Assembly (NCBI GenBank): GCA_023653785.1
Contig: JAMKCH010002838.1
Span: 62,001-126,000, forward strand
DNA length: 64,000 bases
Origin: Ophioderma brevispina
Taxonomy: Eukaryota > Echinodermata > Ophiuroidea > Amphilepidida > Ophiodermatidae
Direction of reading: 5' to 3'
This document shows positions 1-9,905 of this stretch, in pieces. Within the stretch, counting starts at the first letter, position 1. Each line of letters starts with the position of its first letter. The translations under genes were made by a program, and so were the position numbers. The notes under the pieces are model-generated. The model had not been told where the DNA came from and did no database searches. It was given only the letters and a program-made list of their open reading frames with translations.

Positions 1-240
1 GGGTCACACAAGGCTTTTTTTCGTAGTTTACTACAATAGTACTACAGTAGTACTACAATAAAGGCTGCGTGTGACCGCAACTTAAGACGACATGTCGTCG
101 TTGTACCATAGTACTGTCGTAATAACTTAACGATGATAATTTCCATCGTTGGGCCGCTTTCTACCATGGTACTGTCATAATTTACTGGGCAAAATCGCTG
201 TGTGACCGCATTTCGTAGTTTACTACCATGCTTACACAAT
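1..240. repeat. Short diverged repeats at the window edge
   Basis: The 15-base word TTCGTAGTTTACTAC occurs at 20-34 and again at 212-226, and GTGTGACCGCA occurs at 69-79 and 200-210. Short palindromic words such as GTAGTTTACTAC and TAGTACTACAGTAGTAC lie between them. This is a degenerate tandem or foldback tract cut by the window edge. A short open frame on the minus strand here follows the repeat and is not taken as a gene. Confidence 0.5.
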
Positions 241-1282
241 GAACCGTGTTGTTGACCTCGTGCTAGTGTGTCCAGAAATGTCTACGACACGATTACAATA
301 ATCTCACCGTGTACCCCGGGACCGTCAGTATAATTATTACATTAGTACCCACAATAAGTTCTGACCCACACCAGGACACACAATATTGCTCGGTGACCCG
401 CGGTCTCACATCCCATCTCATTATACCAGGTAATAGGTCATTAAGCTATATGAGCCAATTATTTTGCGGTGTGCCTTGCAAAATAAAGTCGGGGGGGGGG
501 GCACTCACACATTGCATAGCCTATCACAAAGTTACTGAACTATACAAAAAAAACATAACAAAACAGAGTTTAGATTAGATATTTATGGCATTTGTTATTT
601 TGCCGTCCTCGGTCTACTTTAAGGTATCCTTCCAAAAAAAAAAACAAAATAAAGAAACTCTCACTTAATATGGAATCATGGACAATCGCAATCAGCACCA
701 GAATACTTCCCATCATTTTTTTTAAACTCTCCTTGGAATTACATACACATGGCGAGTGTCGGTCCTTTTGTTTTTGCTCTTTAACGCGAAAGTCCTTCAT
801 CATCTGCTAAAAGAACTGAATAGTGACAATGCATAACATGCTTGAGATTAAATATAATACTGGGAACCCAAGCAGGTGATTGGTTGACTGGTGGTTTATC
901 AAACAAGTTTGTCTGAATATGTTATAAGATTCCTGTAGGCAGGTTTGCATGAATACACAAAGACATGCCATGGTGATAACATGCGCTCTTCTCAACAACC
1001 AACAAAGTAAAAAGAGTTGCCAGCCATCTTTAAATTTCATGCTGATACTTCAATCTGTTTTAATATTAGCTAAAAATTTTGTAAAACTATGTAAAATTAT
1101 TATTATGGTACCAAAGTGACACTTCTTTACTCGTGACATTCACACCAAACATCTTTTAGCCCTATGATCTAACAGAGTAAATTAGAAAAAAACAGGCGCA
1201 TAGCCAGCGCAGTGATTTTGAGGGGGCAAGTTCCCAGTAGATGCAACAATGTCCTGATCACAGGCAAAAATAATAAAGGTAG
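241..1282. other. No gene seen
   Basis: AT-rich sequence with a run of ten G at about 491-500 and poly-A/T tracts near 630-650. The open frames present are short, hydrophobic and without coding character. I see no RNA gene and no clear transposon end. Confidence 0.5.
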
Positions 1283-1371
1283 CCTTCTTCTGACACTAAT
1301 ATCTTGACTACTTTCAAGGTCCAAGGCTAAACCCTTCTTCTGACATCAATATCTTGACTAATTTGAGGTCC
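1283..1371. repeat. Two-copy tandem duplication, unit about 50 bp
   Basis: CCTTCTTCTGACACTAATAT at 1283-1302 continues into ATCTTGACTA and AGGTCC. A near-identical block starts at 1333 with a CTTCTTCTGACATCAATAT core. The copies differ by a few substitutions and one small indel. Confidence 0.7.
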
Positions 1372-2477
1372 TGGGGATGAGGCTATTACAAGAGCTCTCT
1401 ATTTGGTCCTTTAATATGTAGAACATGCGCTAAGACCAGCTATCAAAAATACCTACAATCCTGGCTGGCCATTACCATTATATTATTGGAAAACTGTAGG
1501 CCTACATGTCTATTTATGTTGGAAATGATCCCCCACTTCATTAAAGCTGAAACATGATGTCATTGTGTGGTAGCTCTAGAGAATACCAACATAGAATTGC
1601 TGGACAACACTCTAAAAATATGAGGGAATAGGGAATTACTAATATATTGAGAACAATTTAGTGAAGTGGATGAGCAAAAGGGCCAGGGTTAGACCAGTTT
1701 AAGCCTTACAAAAGATTTGACTTCACTTGTGATTGGGAAATGACAGGCTGAGAAATTATTAAGGGTGAAATTGATGTTTTGTTGCAACTAAATAAAGCAA
1801 ATTCAAAACAAAAACAACATTTTTTATTGAGCACAATAAAACACCCAAACTTTGGATATGCAATGCATTTCTCAAAAAAATTTCCACTTTCTGGCCAAAC
1901 ACAGACACAAAAATTGGGACTCGGGCTGCATTTTTGCTTGGCTGTTGAGTGAAGCCCAGCTTAATTCCCAGTCCCTCCCCTTTCTGGACAGGATTGTGAA
2001 TCCCACCTTCTACTTATATGAACACAAGTAATAAATGCCAGAGTGTTATAGAATTTTAACACCTGATATAAATGCCAGAAGAGACTGGTTCCCTCAAGAT
2101 TTCTATAATATTATTAATAACATATACTCATGTGATGACACATTAAATTAAATGGTCCCTGGATCACCAAAGAATCAGGGGGAAAGTTTCCAGGGGTCAC
2201 CTGTTAATAGACAAAATGTCCATTTTCATGAAAAGTAGGTCAAAATCATCAACTCTCTGGAGTATTTGAAAGGCCTGGATAAAATTTACCAGGTGTTATG
2301 ATTTTAGATTTTACTTTATAGTGCATGTATGTACAAAATCACGATGGAATGGGTGTAGGTGCATGCGGGAGTTTATTGACAATAGCTATTACCAACCGCT
2401 CGTTAAACAAGGCGGTTCTCGAATCACAAGTGTCGCCTGGTTGCGCGATCACTTGCTTTATGATGAAGTTTGGCAAA
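1372..2477. other. No gene seen
   Basis: Ordinary AT-rich intergenic sequence. I found no splice-bounded coding stretch, no inverted termini and no tRNA-like box A/B pair. Confidence 0.5.
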
Positions 2478-2572
2478 TGAGGTCACAAAGGTCACATTGG
2501 GTCACAAAGGTCACACAAAGTCACCTAGGTCACACGAAGTCACCAAGGTCACACAAGGTCACATGAGGCCAC
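2478..2572. repeat. AGGTCACA-type short tandem repeat
   Basis: About ten imperfect copies of a 9-10 base word (variants of AAGGTCACA, GGGTCACAA, AAGTCACCT) follow one another. The array runs into a C-rich stretch at 2570-2614. AGGTCA is the half-site bound by many nuclear receptors, but a simple tandem origin explains the array without any function. The open frame across it is low-complexity. Confidence 0.75.
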
Positions 2573-2614
2573 CCCGCCCCTCGCCAATGCACCTCACCCT
2601 TCCCCAACGCACCC

Positions 2615-3586
2615 TACTCTCTTAAAATGAAAGAGTGAAAAATCACTCTGAGTTTCGGAGTGATTTTAAATTAACTCTAATCGAGTGGCTTTTAGCTCTA
2701 AAAGAGCGAGAAATGCAGCGAGACACCTTAACTCGAGGGTTAACCGAGCTCACTCTGTTACCGAGTGGCTCAAAATGCCACTCTTCTTCGGAGTGAAGCC
2801 CACTCTGAACTCTTATCGAACTGCTTTTAGCTCTAAAAGAGTGAGAAACGCTCTTTTTCGGAGTGAACTAATGGCCAATCAGAACCGCCGCAAATCGTGT
2901 GATTATTCTCGAACAACATGGCGGACGAGTTAGGCGAGACCGTCAGCAAATGGTTGACCGAAGTTGAAATTATTGAGAAATCATAGAGATCTTTACTGGT
3001 GAGTATTTGTATGTGTCGGTCCCATTCAATAGCCATTTGCAAACACAGTTTGGGAGAGCACTTAAATGTTAATTTACTGTAATATCACTCGTAATACCGC
3101 CCCGGAAATACTTCAGTCCTGCGCAAGGCGAGGACAGGCCTGTGCATGTTACGAACAACATCATTGCAATGTCACTAATGAGCTCAATAGCCATGATCAT
3201 GCAACGTCATGCCTGCCACAATCGTGCAGGCTGTCCACGAATCATGCCACTTATGCGCCACAATCTTCATTCATGTCATGGTATTTGAAATTCTACTACA
3301 ATACAATATAACTCCCAACATACAAAATTCACAAAGAATCACAACTCAAAAAGAGTGATTTGGCTAGTTTCACCTTCTCCCCCCGCAGCTCTAAAGAGTG
3401 ACTAGTCACTCTAACAGGAGGTGGGGGGGGGGGAAAATCACTTCACTCTTTTGCTTATAGTTAATTTTTTGTCACTCTTATTTAGAGTGGATCTCACTCT
3501 AAAGATGCGTCACGCAAGCTGCTCTTTTTTGGAGTGCGCTTTCCACTCTGTTAGAGTGGTTTTTTCAACTCTTTCTTTTAGGAGTA
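2615..3586. mobile_element. Terminal-inverted-repeat (foldback) element built on AGAGTG/CACTCT words
   Basis: The left end (2615-2649) begins TACTCTCTTAAAATGAAAGA and the right end, read in reverse complement from 3586, begins TACTCCTAAAAGAAAGAG. They match over about 34 bases with small indels. Many further AGAGTG...CACTCT pairs lie inside both ends (2640-2870 and 3340-3560), so each end can fold on itself. CCC stands on both flanks (2612-2614 and 3587-3589), a possible 3 bp target duplication. The element appears inserted into a C-rich tract that continues on either side (2570-2614 and 3590-3965). No transposase is visible, so it is non-autonomous. The middle (2870-3330) differs in character and includes the exon-like piece listed separately. 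Confidence 0.7.
2918..2986 (+). pseudogene. Exon-like fragment with CCAAT box and splice donor inside the TIR element
   Basis: An ATG at 2918 in good context (GAACAACATGG) opens 22 codons, beginning MADELGETVSKW, before a TAG at 2984. A CCAAT box (GGCCAATCAGA, about 2870-2882) lies some 40 bases upstream, and a strong splice donor GTGAGT lies at 2999-3004, 13 bases past the stop. One missing base near the stop would carry the frame into the donor. It looks like a promoter plus first coding exon, possibly captured by the transposon. The parent gene is not recognised, and it may be chance. Confidence 0.3.
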
Positions 3587-3589
3587 CCC

Positions 3590-3965
3590 GATGCCCACCA
3601 CCCGAGACCATCCTACACGACCGAATGTCCGACGCACCCACCCTACCCCCTCCCGACGCACTCCACTCGCCACTAACACCCCACTCTTCCCCCGCATCCC
3701 CCTCTCGCCAACACCATCCTCACCCTGCTGCTCCCCCCATTCCACCCTACCCCTCCTCCCTAACACCCCACCCTTCCTCCTCCCCAACACCCACCCTGCC
3801 TCCTCCCAAACCCCACCCTGCCTCCTCCCCCACACCCACCCTTCCCCCCTCCACAACACCCCACTCCTGCCCCCTCCCCACACCCCACCTGCCCTCCCCC
3901 ACACCCCACCCTCCCCCCTCCCCCAACACCCCAAACCCCACCCTGCACCCTCCACATCCCACCTG
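3590..3965. repeat. C-rich minisatellite (CACCC/CCTCCC words)
   Basis: An almost pure pyrimidine tract of ACACCCCACCCT and CCTCCTCCC words with loose 12-24 base periodicity. The similar C-rich sequence at 2570-2614 suggests one tract split by the TIR element. Open frames in all six frames here (Pro/His/Ser-rich on plus, Gly-rich on minus) result from composition and are not genes. Confidence 0.8.
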
Positions 3966-4027
3966 ACCCCTCAATATGATTTACACACAAGATGTATTTA
4001 AGACAGGTTGTTTTCATGTTAGCAAGG

Positions 4028-4630
4028 AATTTGCATATCCGAATTACCATTTTAGCGTACAGCAATTATGCCTATTAATTAGCTCATTTGCTACCTACCC
4101 GCATGTATCCGGAACTTTCAAATGGCAAAGAAGAGCGGCACCATAATGGGGTTTTTGTGCAGTGAGGAATTTTGCAATCTGATGTACCGTTTCAAAAATA
4201 TAGCGATTTAACGCTGATTTTTTGACATATTAATTAGCTCATTTGCATATGGTAATTGCCCGAAATATGCCCAACTCAGGTCGAGAAGTCTTTTAACACA
4301 CACCCTCTTCCTCCACCAGTTACATCATTATAACGCCTGACTGAAGCCCAGAAACTTGCCCACAAGCCTTGCGGGGAAAGTGTTGTCATACTTTGAAACC
4401 TCCAAATAACTAATTAATATTCATGAATATTCAAATAATGCAGCCAAAAGCTACAACAAATATTTTGGGACCTCACTCTATCACCCTACCAGTGTGAATA
4501 AATTGTGATTAGCGTTCGTGGCCCATCAGAGCCCGTCAGAAAAAGTTAACCGAATGTCTGAAAAATATGCAAATGCTAATGCACATTCATGAATATGCAA
4601 ACAATTCAGCCAAAGCTACACCTATACGCG
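4028..4630. repeat. Two diverged duplications rich in octamer-like words
   Basis: ATTAATTAGCTCATTTGC occurs at about 4074-4092 and again near 4230-4247, each about 50 bases after related gAATTTGCA and TACCATTTT/TACCGTTTC words. A second pair around 4415-4460 and 4580-4620 shares TTCATGAATAT and CAGCCAAAGCTACA. ATTTGCAT/ATGCAAAT, the POU octamer, appears several times. I read this as old repeat units, and regulatory use is only a possibility. Confidence 0.5.
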
Positions 4631-5089
4631 GCAAAGCCTCCCTTATCATCCTATCAAGTTTTGAAGTAATCGGGGATACGTTTCTCCTGCGAGCAGGTTT
4701 TAAATCCGGTCATACTACGACAGGCACAACAGACTGACACACAAGAATTTTGACTAGTATGTGCCCCTCCATGAACATTCGTTCACGCGACACAAACTGG
4801 GCTGTATCCTAAGCGATCTGTGTCACAAATCGGGATTTAGGATTATGTTGCGAAGTAGCAGCCAAAACAGTAATGTAAGATGCCACACAACATTGCCAAA
4901 CATCGCCTAACAGTGCCAAATCCATAGGCCTAACCAAGATGTATTGATTATTTAGGCCTGAGCCTAGCTTAGCCTGGCCATGGTACGGCTAGGAGATTGG
5001 GACTGGCCCAATATACAGTTTCAAATCATTTAAAGCTTTTTAAAGACCCACTTATCACGTGATTTTGACTAAATAAGCAAATCGAAAAA
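4631..5089. other. No gene seen
   Basis: Unique-looking sequence with AGGCCTA words around 4925-4985. No supported coding, RNA or transposon feature. Confidence 0.45.
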
Positions 5090-5400
5090 AAATAACAAAA
5101 ATCAGATTTTTGAATGTATGTCACAGCAGTACTGGGATATCCTAATATACCCTGCAAATGTTAAGGACCAGAAGCAACCTAATAAGGACAGGATCGGAGA
5201 TTTAGTCATTAGTGTCCGACACGGAGCACTTACTAAAACAATGATTGAAGGAGAATGGTATATTGGAACCACTGCCGTTTTCTGCCTTTTCTTGTCAATT
5301 CTACAGCTGGAAAAGGTAAATTATGAGGAATTACACAGGACCGTATCCTTCACTTTGAAGCTATTCCTGCAAATTTCAAATATTTTTACAAATAACTGAT
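5090..5400 (+). repeat. Dispersed repeat, copy 1
   Basis: This stretch is homologous in the same orientation to 35640-35960. Shared landmarks in order are AAATCAGATTTT, CCTAATAAGGA, GATTTAGTCATTA, GGAACCACTGCCGTTTT, CAATTCTACAGCTG, AAAAGGTAAA, CGTATCC, TCACTTTGAAGCTATTC. The copies differ by substitutions and many small indels. The open frame in this copy is not kept in the other, so it is not taken as a gene. Ends and class are unknown. Confidence 0.75.
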
Positions 5401-5763
5401 TATGTACGTTAAGTCTACAAATATTACATACTATTATATTATTAGTAATACCAGTTAGGGTGCAATTCTTAGCCCCTATAGTTTTTAAAAATTTTGTCAT
5501 AGTATTAACAGTTCCAATTGTCCCAAAAAATAATCCCTATGATTTCTACTGAAATCGGGAGCTTGTCTTATGGGTCCACGAAGGACATTTGACAGTTCAA
5601 AAATGGGCTTCTCCATTGAAAAGTGTAGTAAAGTAAAGTGAACTTTGCACTCTAAAAACATATATGTATAAAGATAGTTCATTGAAAACAAAGTACATAC
5701 ACTCATTATGGACTTGTTCTTGAATATTCAAAGGGGGACGAAAGTCAACAAAGATTCAAGTTA

Positions 5764-5824
5764 AAGGTCACAGGGCGTCAAAGGTCAACAGAGGTCAAAG
5801 GTCTTCAACAAATTAAGGTCCAAG
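5764..5824. repeat. Short cluster of AGGTCA words
   Basis: AAAGGTCACAG, AAAGGTCAAC, AGAGGTCAAAGG and AAGGTCCAAGG follow one another. The words resemble those at 2478-2572 and, in reverse complement, the TGACCTTTGACC arrays at 40.1 and 52.7 kb. Confidence 0.5.
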
Positions 5825-6059
5825 GTAGACAATTAAATATAATGAAACTCGGAAACAAGTCAATAATGTATGTGATGTGTCAAACATTTCATACCCCTTC
5901 AAAAGTTTTCTAATAACTTGCTCAGTTGAAAACACAATTATGCTACACATAATCATGATTATTGGAAATCCCAACGACAAAAAAATCTATTTTGACAAGT
6001 CTCTACATGGGAATCTGGGAGGAAACCCCTCTCCAAAAATAGATATTACAATTACTTGT

Positions 6060-6365
6060 AATTGGAATTTCCACTCAAGATTCTTACTTCATATGCACGC
6101 AAGCTATTGTTCAGTTCCAACATGGACCTGTCTATTAAGTCTGATAATAAGATGGCTACACCTGTACTTTTCGCCACTTTGATCTACAGTTCGTGGTGGA
6201 TGACCTGCACTTCAGCTACTGATGCCCCATGGCATAAGGACATCCCAATCTGTTCACAAGTTACTGAAGTCTGAGGGTGTTGAACCAGAGGTTTTCAGCA
6301 AGTGCAAGGATTGCAAATTCGACGAGAATCGAGAATCGAGTCTTGCAGGATTCTATAGCAGCCAG
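6060..6365 (+). pseudogene. Frame-broken coding-like stretch upstream of the CARD remnant
   Basis: Different frames read like protein in turn, for example FRHFDLQFVVDDLHFSY (about 6168-6220) and then SVHKLLKSEGVEPEVFSKCK (about 6250-6310), with stops and frame changes between. I do not recognise a family. It may be an upstream exon or debris of the same gene as 6558-7018, since strand and style agree and an acceptor-like TTTTGTAG lies at about 6490. Confidence 0.25.
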
Positions 6366-6557
6366 ATATGAGAACAATTTATCCCATGGAATCATTATAA
6401 GTGTTGTCATTTCAGTAATTTTGATTCTCGCAAACTAGACGAATTTGCATCCCTGAGTGTGCCAATTGAGCTTTTGAAAAAGCAATCACTTTTGTAGTTG
6501 AGCGGGAGTGGGGGAACCTGGTGTGCTCCTTCACTCTTTAGTGAATAGTTCCCACAG

Positions 6558-7018
6558 ATGAGCGACGGTGCACTGGCTGGATCAGCTTCTCTGCCGGTAA
6601 ACCCACAGTTAGATGTAGAGAAACCTCAGAGCGGGTTGGATTAAAGCGCAAAGCATGCTGAATTCCAAACAACATTACTTCAGCAAACAACTCTTGCACA
6701 CTTGGTCAATGAGGACTCTTGGTTTACTCTACGCATCCTGCAAAGACACGGCGTTCTCACGGAAGATGTACGACTGGTTAAATTTTCCTGATACCAAGGA
6801 ATCCTGACCAACATTGGTGCCATCAATGTGATCAATGACTGCGCAGAACGCGGAGGTAAAACTCAGTGCGAATTCTTAGATGCACTCAAGATCTAGAAAA
6901 AGCACTCCCAGAGGAAGTCTGCGTGCAAGTGTTGAGCAAGACCGAGACACAAGAAAGAAAGAAAAGCCAAATCTTACGAAAGTGCAAATCAACACTGATG
7001 CTAAAATCCAGACTCTAA
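6558..7018 (+). pseudogene. Broken CARD-domain (death-fold adaptor) gene fragment
   Basis: CARD domains are six-helix death-fold modules that join innate-immune and apoptotic signalling proteins by like-with-like binding. An ATG at 6558, directly after an acceptor-like TTCCCACAG, opens MSDGALAGSASLPVNPQL. After a TAA at 6642 the same frame gives a CARD-like block: helix 1 with LLQQTTLAHLV (6675-6707), helix 2 with TLRILQRHGVLTEDVRLV (6726-6779), a TGA at 6789, then INVINDCAERGGKTQCEFLD (6822-6881). A one-base shift near 6889 leads into LEKALPEEVCVQVL (6893-6934), a fitting last helix. GVLTEDV and the RGG...FLDAL spacing are the family's most telling features. The tail is Lys/Glu/Arg-rich and stops at 7016. 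With two in-frame stops and one shift it cannot be translated as written. Uncorrected indels cannot explain both stops, so a decayed copy is the simplest reading. CARD genes are numerous in echinoderms and other marine invertebrates. Confidence 0.6.
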
Positions 7019-7143
7019 ATTCATACAATTGTAAGTGTTTATACAAACATTAAGGATTATACTCTGGTTAATATTAAGGCAGCTATTACTTGATGCAGAA
7101 TCAAGACTACTACCATAGCTGACATTTGCACAAAAAAAGTTGC

Positions 7144-7421
7144 AGTGGCTTAGAAAGGGTCTTGTAACCTTTTTCATTGATATGATTACCACTATTTATA
7201 ATTACGGAGACATTTTAAGACATTTTTAAAGTATATGTGTAAAATAGCTGCCTTATGAAATTGAATAACTGTCTTTGTGAACGTTTTATTAAATGTAGTG
7301 GCTTTAGAAAGGCGGTCTTGAAACTCTTCAAATAGGACCACTATTAGAATATTTATAATTTATGCAGCCATTTAAGCCACCTATTAAAAAGTATATGTGT
7401 CAAAATAGCTACTTAATGAAA
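7144..7421 (+). repeat. Two-copy tandem repeat, unit about 155 bp
   Basis: AGTGGCTTAGAAAGG...GGTCTTG starts at 7144 and AGTGGCTTTAGAAAGGCGGT at 7297. Both continue through an ACCACTAT..ATTTATAATT block and end with AAAGTATATGTGT and AAAATAGCT. Divergence is moderate. Confidence 0.65.
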
Positions 7422-8135
7422 ATCCGATATTTTGCTCATTGAACACTTCTAATGACAGGTGGACCTTAGACGAAAAGTCCCGATTTTTGAGATGAAATTT
7501 TTTTTGATGGTTATGTATTTTGAATAGTGGCACACCATTTATGCTTGAACAAAAATCAGAAAGAAGTGTTTAAAATAGGGGGCTTATGATGAACACCCTA
7601 GTACCAGTAGCAAAAATTCGTAGCACCCATGCCTGGTATATATATGAGCGATTTCAAAAACCGGACAAAGAGAAAAATATTTGACTAGCGCCCCCTGACT
7701 GATTCGGTGAGCTTTGGCATGCACTTTGTGTGAAGTTGTTATCATCCCAATAGGATCGGATCCATGAAATACCATGTCCTTAATGATTTTTTAATAATAA
7801 AAGTTTTCTTGGCCCATTGGAGAAATACCAAGTCATGAAGACAATTAAATTATTAACACCTCTAAACTAGCAATTTAGGGCATCCCTTTATTTTTACGGG
7901 TGTTTGATAATGCACATTCATTCCCATAAAGTTGTACCAGAAATGGTTTTAGAAAAGGTTCCCACAATGAAAAAGGTTTGTTTTCGCACAATTAAAGGGT
8001 GGCATTATTTTTAATGTACTAATAATTGTTACAAAAAGTTTACATGTTACCAAAAAAACAGGCTATTAGTTCTTTGATTAAAAAAAAATTTCACATTTTG
8101 TAAATTGGTAAATATCATATATAAGCTCGGGGAAA
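7422..8135. other. No gene seen
   Basis: AT-rich sequence. Short open frames at 7584-7775 (minus) show no domain and no splice logic. Confidence 0.45.
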
Positions 8136-8315
8136 ATGGCGAGCACAGAAATAAGACGAAAAATACACGGTCTCGAACCCGTCCTCTCTCAGACAATTAC
8201 AAAAAATGTTCTGGACGAAAGGAAATCTCATCCATTAAAGCGGCCCAGTGACAAAAAAACAAATTTGGGGGTAGTAGGAGGTAGTAGGAACCGGCCCAGT
8301 CACTTAAAGTGTTAA
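8136..8315 (+). CDS. Small open frame, 59 codons, unrecognised
   Basis: The ATG at 8136 sits in a strong context (GGGGAAAATGG) and opens 59 codons to a TAA at 8313. The product begins MASTEIRRKIHGLEPVLSQT, is basic and hydrophilic, and has no signal peptide or membrane segment. A TATATAAG word lies about 20 bases upstream, too close to be an ordinary TATA box for this ATG. The composition is more coding-like than its surroundings, with mixed charged residues and no low-complexity run. It could be a first exon, a short gene or chance. No family recognised. Confidence 0.3.
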   Translation: MASTEIRRKIHGLEPVLSQTITKNVLDERKSHPLKRPSDKKTNLGVVGGSRNRPSHLKC

Positions 8316-9611
8316 TTAAAGTGATATGAAATAATAATCTAGCATTACTGATCCTTCATTCTTGAGGTAAAATTAATAAATCAGCTTTGCCCAGTAAAAC
8401 AACCTCAATTTGTCACTATTTTGGAATTGCTGAAGGGCGTGAATCATACTCATCATGGGACGACTCGGAACTGGACTCTGTAATGGCTGTCAAAACCGCC
8501 CAAAACCATAATATAGAATGGTGCAAAAATGACCCATTGTTATATAAGGGATGGGAGTAAGAGATGAAGATGAACATGCAACCATATCGGCGGCACATAT
8601 ATTACTACCCTCTTTCACTGAGGCACCCCCCGGCTCATAGGCCAAATCTTTGCTCTAAAGTATGCCTTTTTGCTAAGAAACTTGTAAAACCCCACAAGAA
8701 TTGTTTTTTGAATATTTAAAGCAGCCCAAGACCTAGTTTTCCCAAAACTAAGTTTGCTATAACCTAACACCACTTAATTTCAGCATTGCTGAAAATACTA
8801 TCACCTTTGATTTTCATAATTTTTCCTGAAAAGAAGCACTTACAACAGTCAGTACTGTGAAAGAAATTACAATACCCTAAACATTTTTTAAGAAACCCTT
8901 AATTTAAATTAACTCTAAAATTGAAGTTGAAATGAAAATTGTCCCCCAAATTTGGGGATTGGTCAAAAACTCGACACCAACATTTTCAAAGAGCAAGGGT
9001 TCCTGAGTGACAGTGAGACACGATTCTTGATTTTGTTGAATTGGACATTTTTGGTTTTAAGGCTACGTACTGTGTCGCTGGCCTGGCAGCAATTTCATTG
9101 CCACTATGTTTTGTTTGTGATGTCATTGCTGCATACGGGACTGTTTTTTCCACTCAGTGCATTGTGTGTTTTTTGTTTTTGTTTTTTGTTTGGTGGCATT
9201 AGGTTAATACATGCTTGTTTTTGATTTCCTTGATCCAACGCCCACGTTGATTCCAAATATGGTCTGAAAATGCAAATCTTGAAAATAAAAAAAAAACCAC
9301 ACATTTTGATCCAGCTGAAACCTACATGTATAATCACCTAAGATCAAGACTTAAATAACAACCAGGATACTAGTTAATTTAAGGCAGCAATTTCTTGATG
9401 ACTCCAGCTAGCATTTCATGCGACTGTGGCTATCTATGGAGTCTGTTGGCACATCACTGAGATTGAGTGAGAAACTAGGTCTAAGGCCAGTCACTACCTT
9501 AAGGGCAATGATAACATTTTATTTAAAATGGCACTGGAATTATTCTATTTCACATTGATTATATGCAACTGTATTAACATTCAATGTCATCTTATCTTTA
9601 TTTCATTTCAG
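8316..9611. other. No gene seen
   Basis: AT-rich intergenic sequence with a GTTTTTTGTTTTTG tract near 9168-9190 and a poly-A at 9282-9293. Open frames here are hydrophobic and without support. Confidence 0.45.
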
Positions 9612-9905
9612 ACCACCCATAGATATAGTCTTTGTTTTACATGCAGATTGACAAAAGATGAATTCTTTAAAAAAATGTGGCCTCATTCACAAATGTGCAA
9701 GAACAATTTCTGCCTTGAAAATATCCTGGTTCCTATAACCCAAAGGAAACACATGACACCTTTGACACTTGGGCAGTCATGCAGTCACAGAAACCACAAT
9801 ACAAAATTCTTTAGATTTATCTTAACCTTTCCACATACAGGAAACCCTCACGAATGGCCTTCATCCTTCGAACTATGGAATAACATTAGAGAAATTATTG
9901 GATGA
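9612..9905 (+). CDS. Possible terminal exon, unrecognised
   Basis: A good acceptor (CTTTATTTCATTTCAG, ending 9611) is followed by 97 open codons to a TGA at 9903. The product is rich in Cys and His (CFTC near the start, HSQMCKNNFC soon after), but the spacing does not match a zinc finger I can name. Upstream of the acceptor the frame is open but low in complexity. It could be a last exon of a gene or a chance frame. Confidence 0.2.
   Translation, partial: TTHRYSLCFTCRLTKDEFFKKMWPHSQMCKNNFCLENILVPITQRKHMTPLTLGQSCSHRNHNTKFFRFILTFPHTGNPHEWPSSFELWNNIREIIG

Noticed and set aside
3421..4065. Pro-rich and Gly-rich frames over the C-rich minisatellite
   Set aside because: They arise from the CACCC/CCTCCC repeat in several frames and both strands at once.
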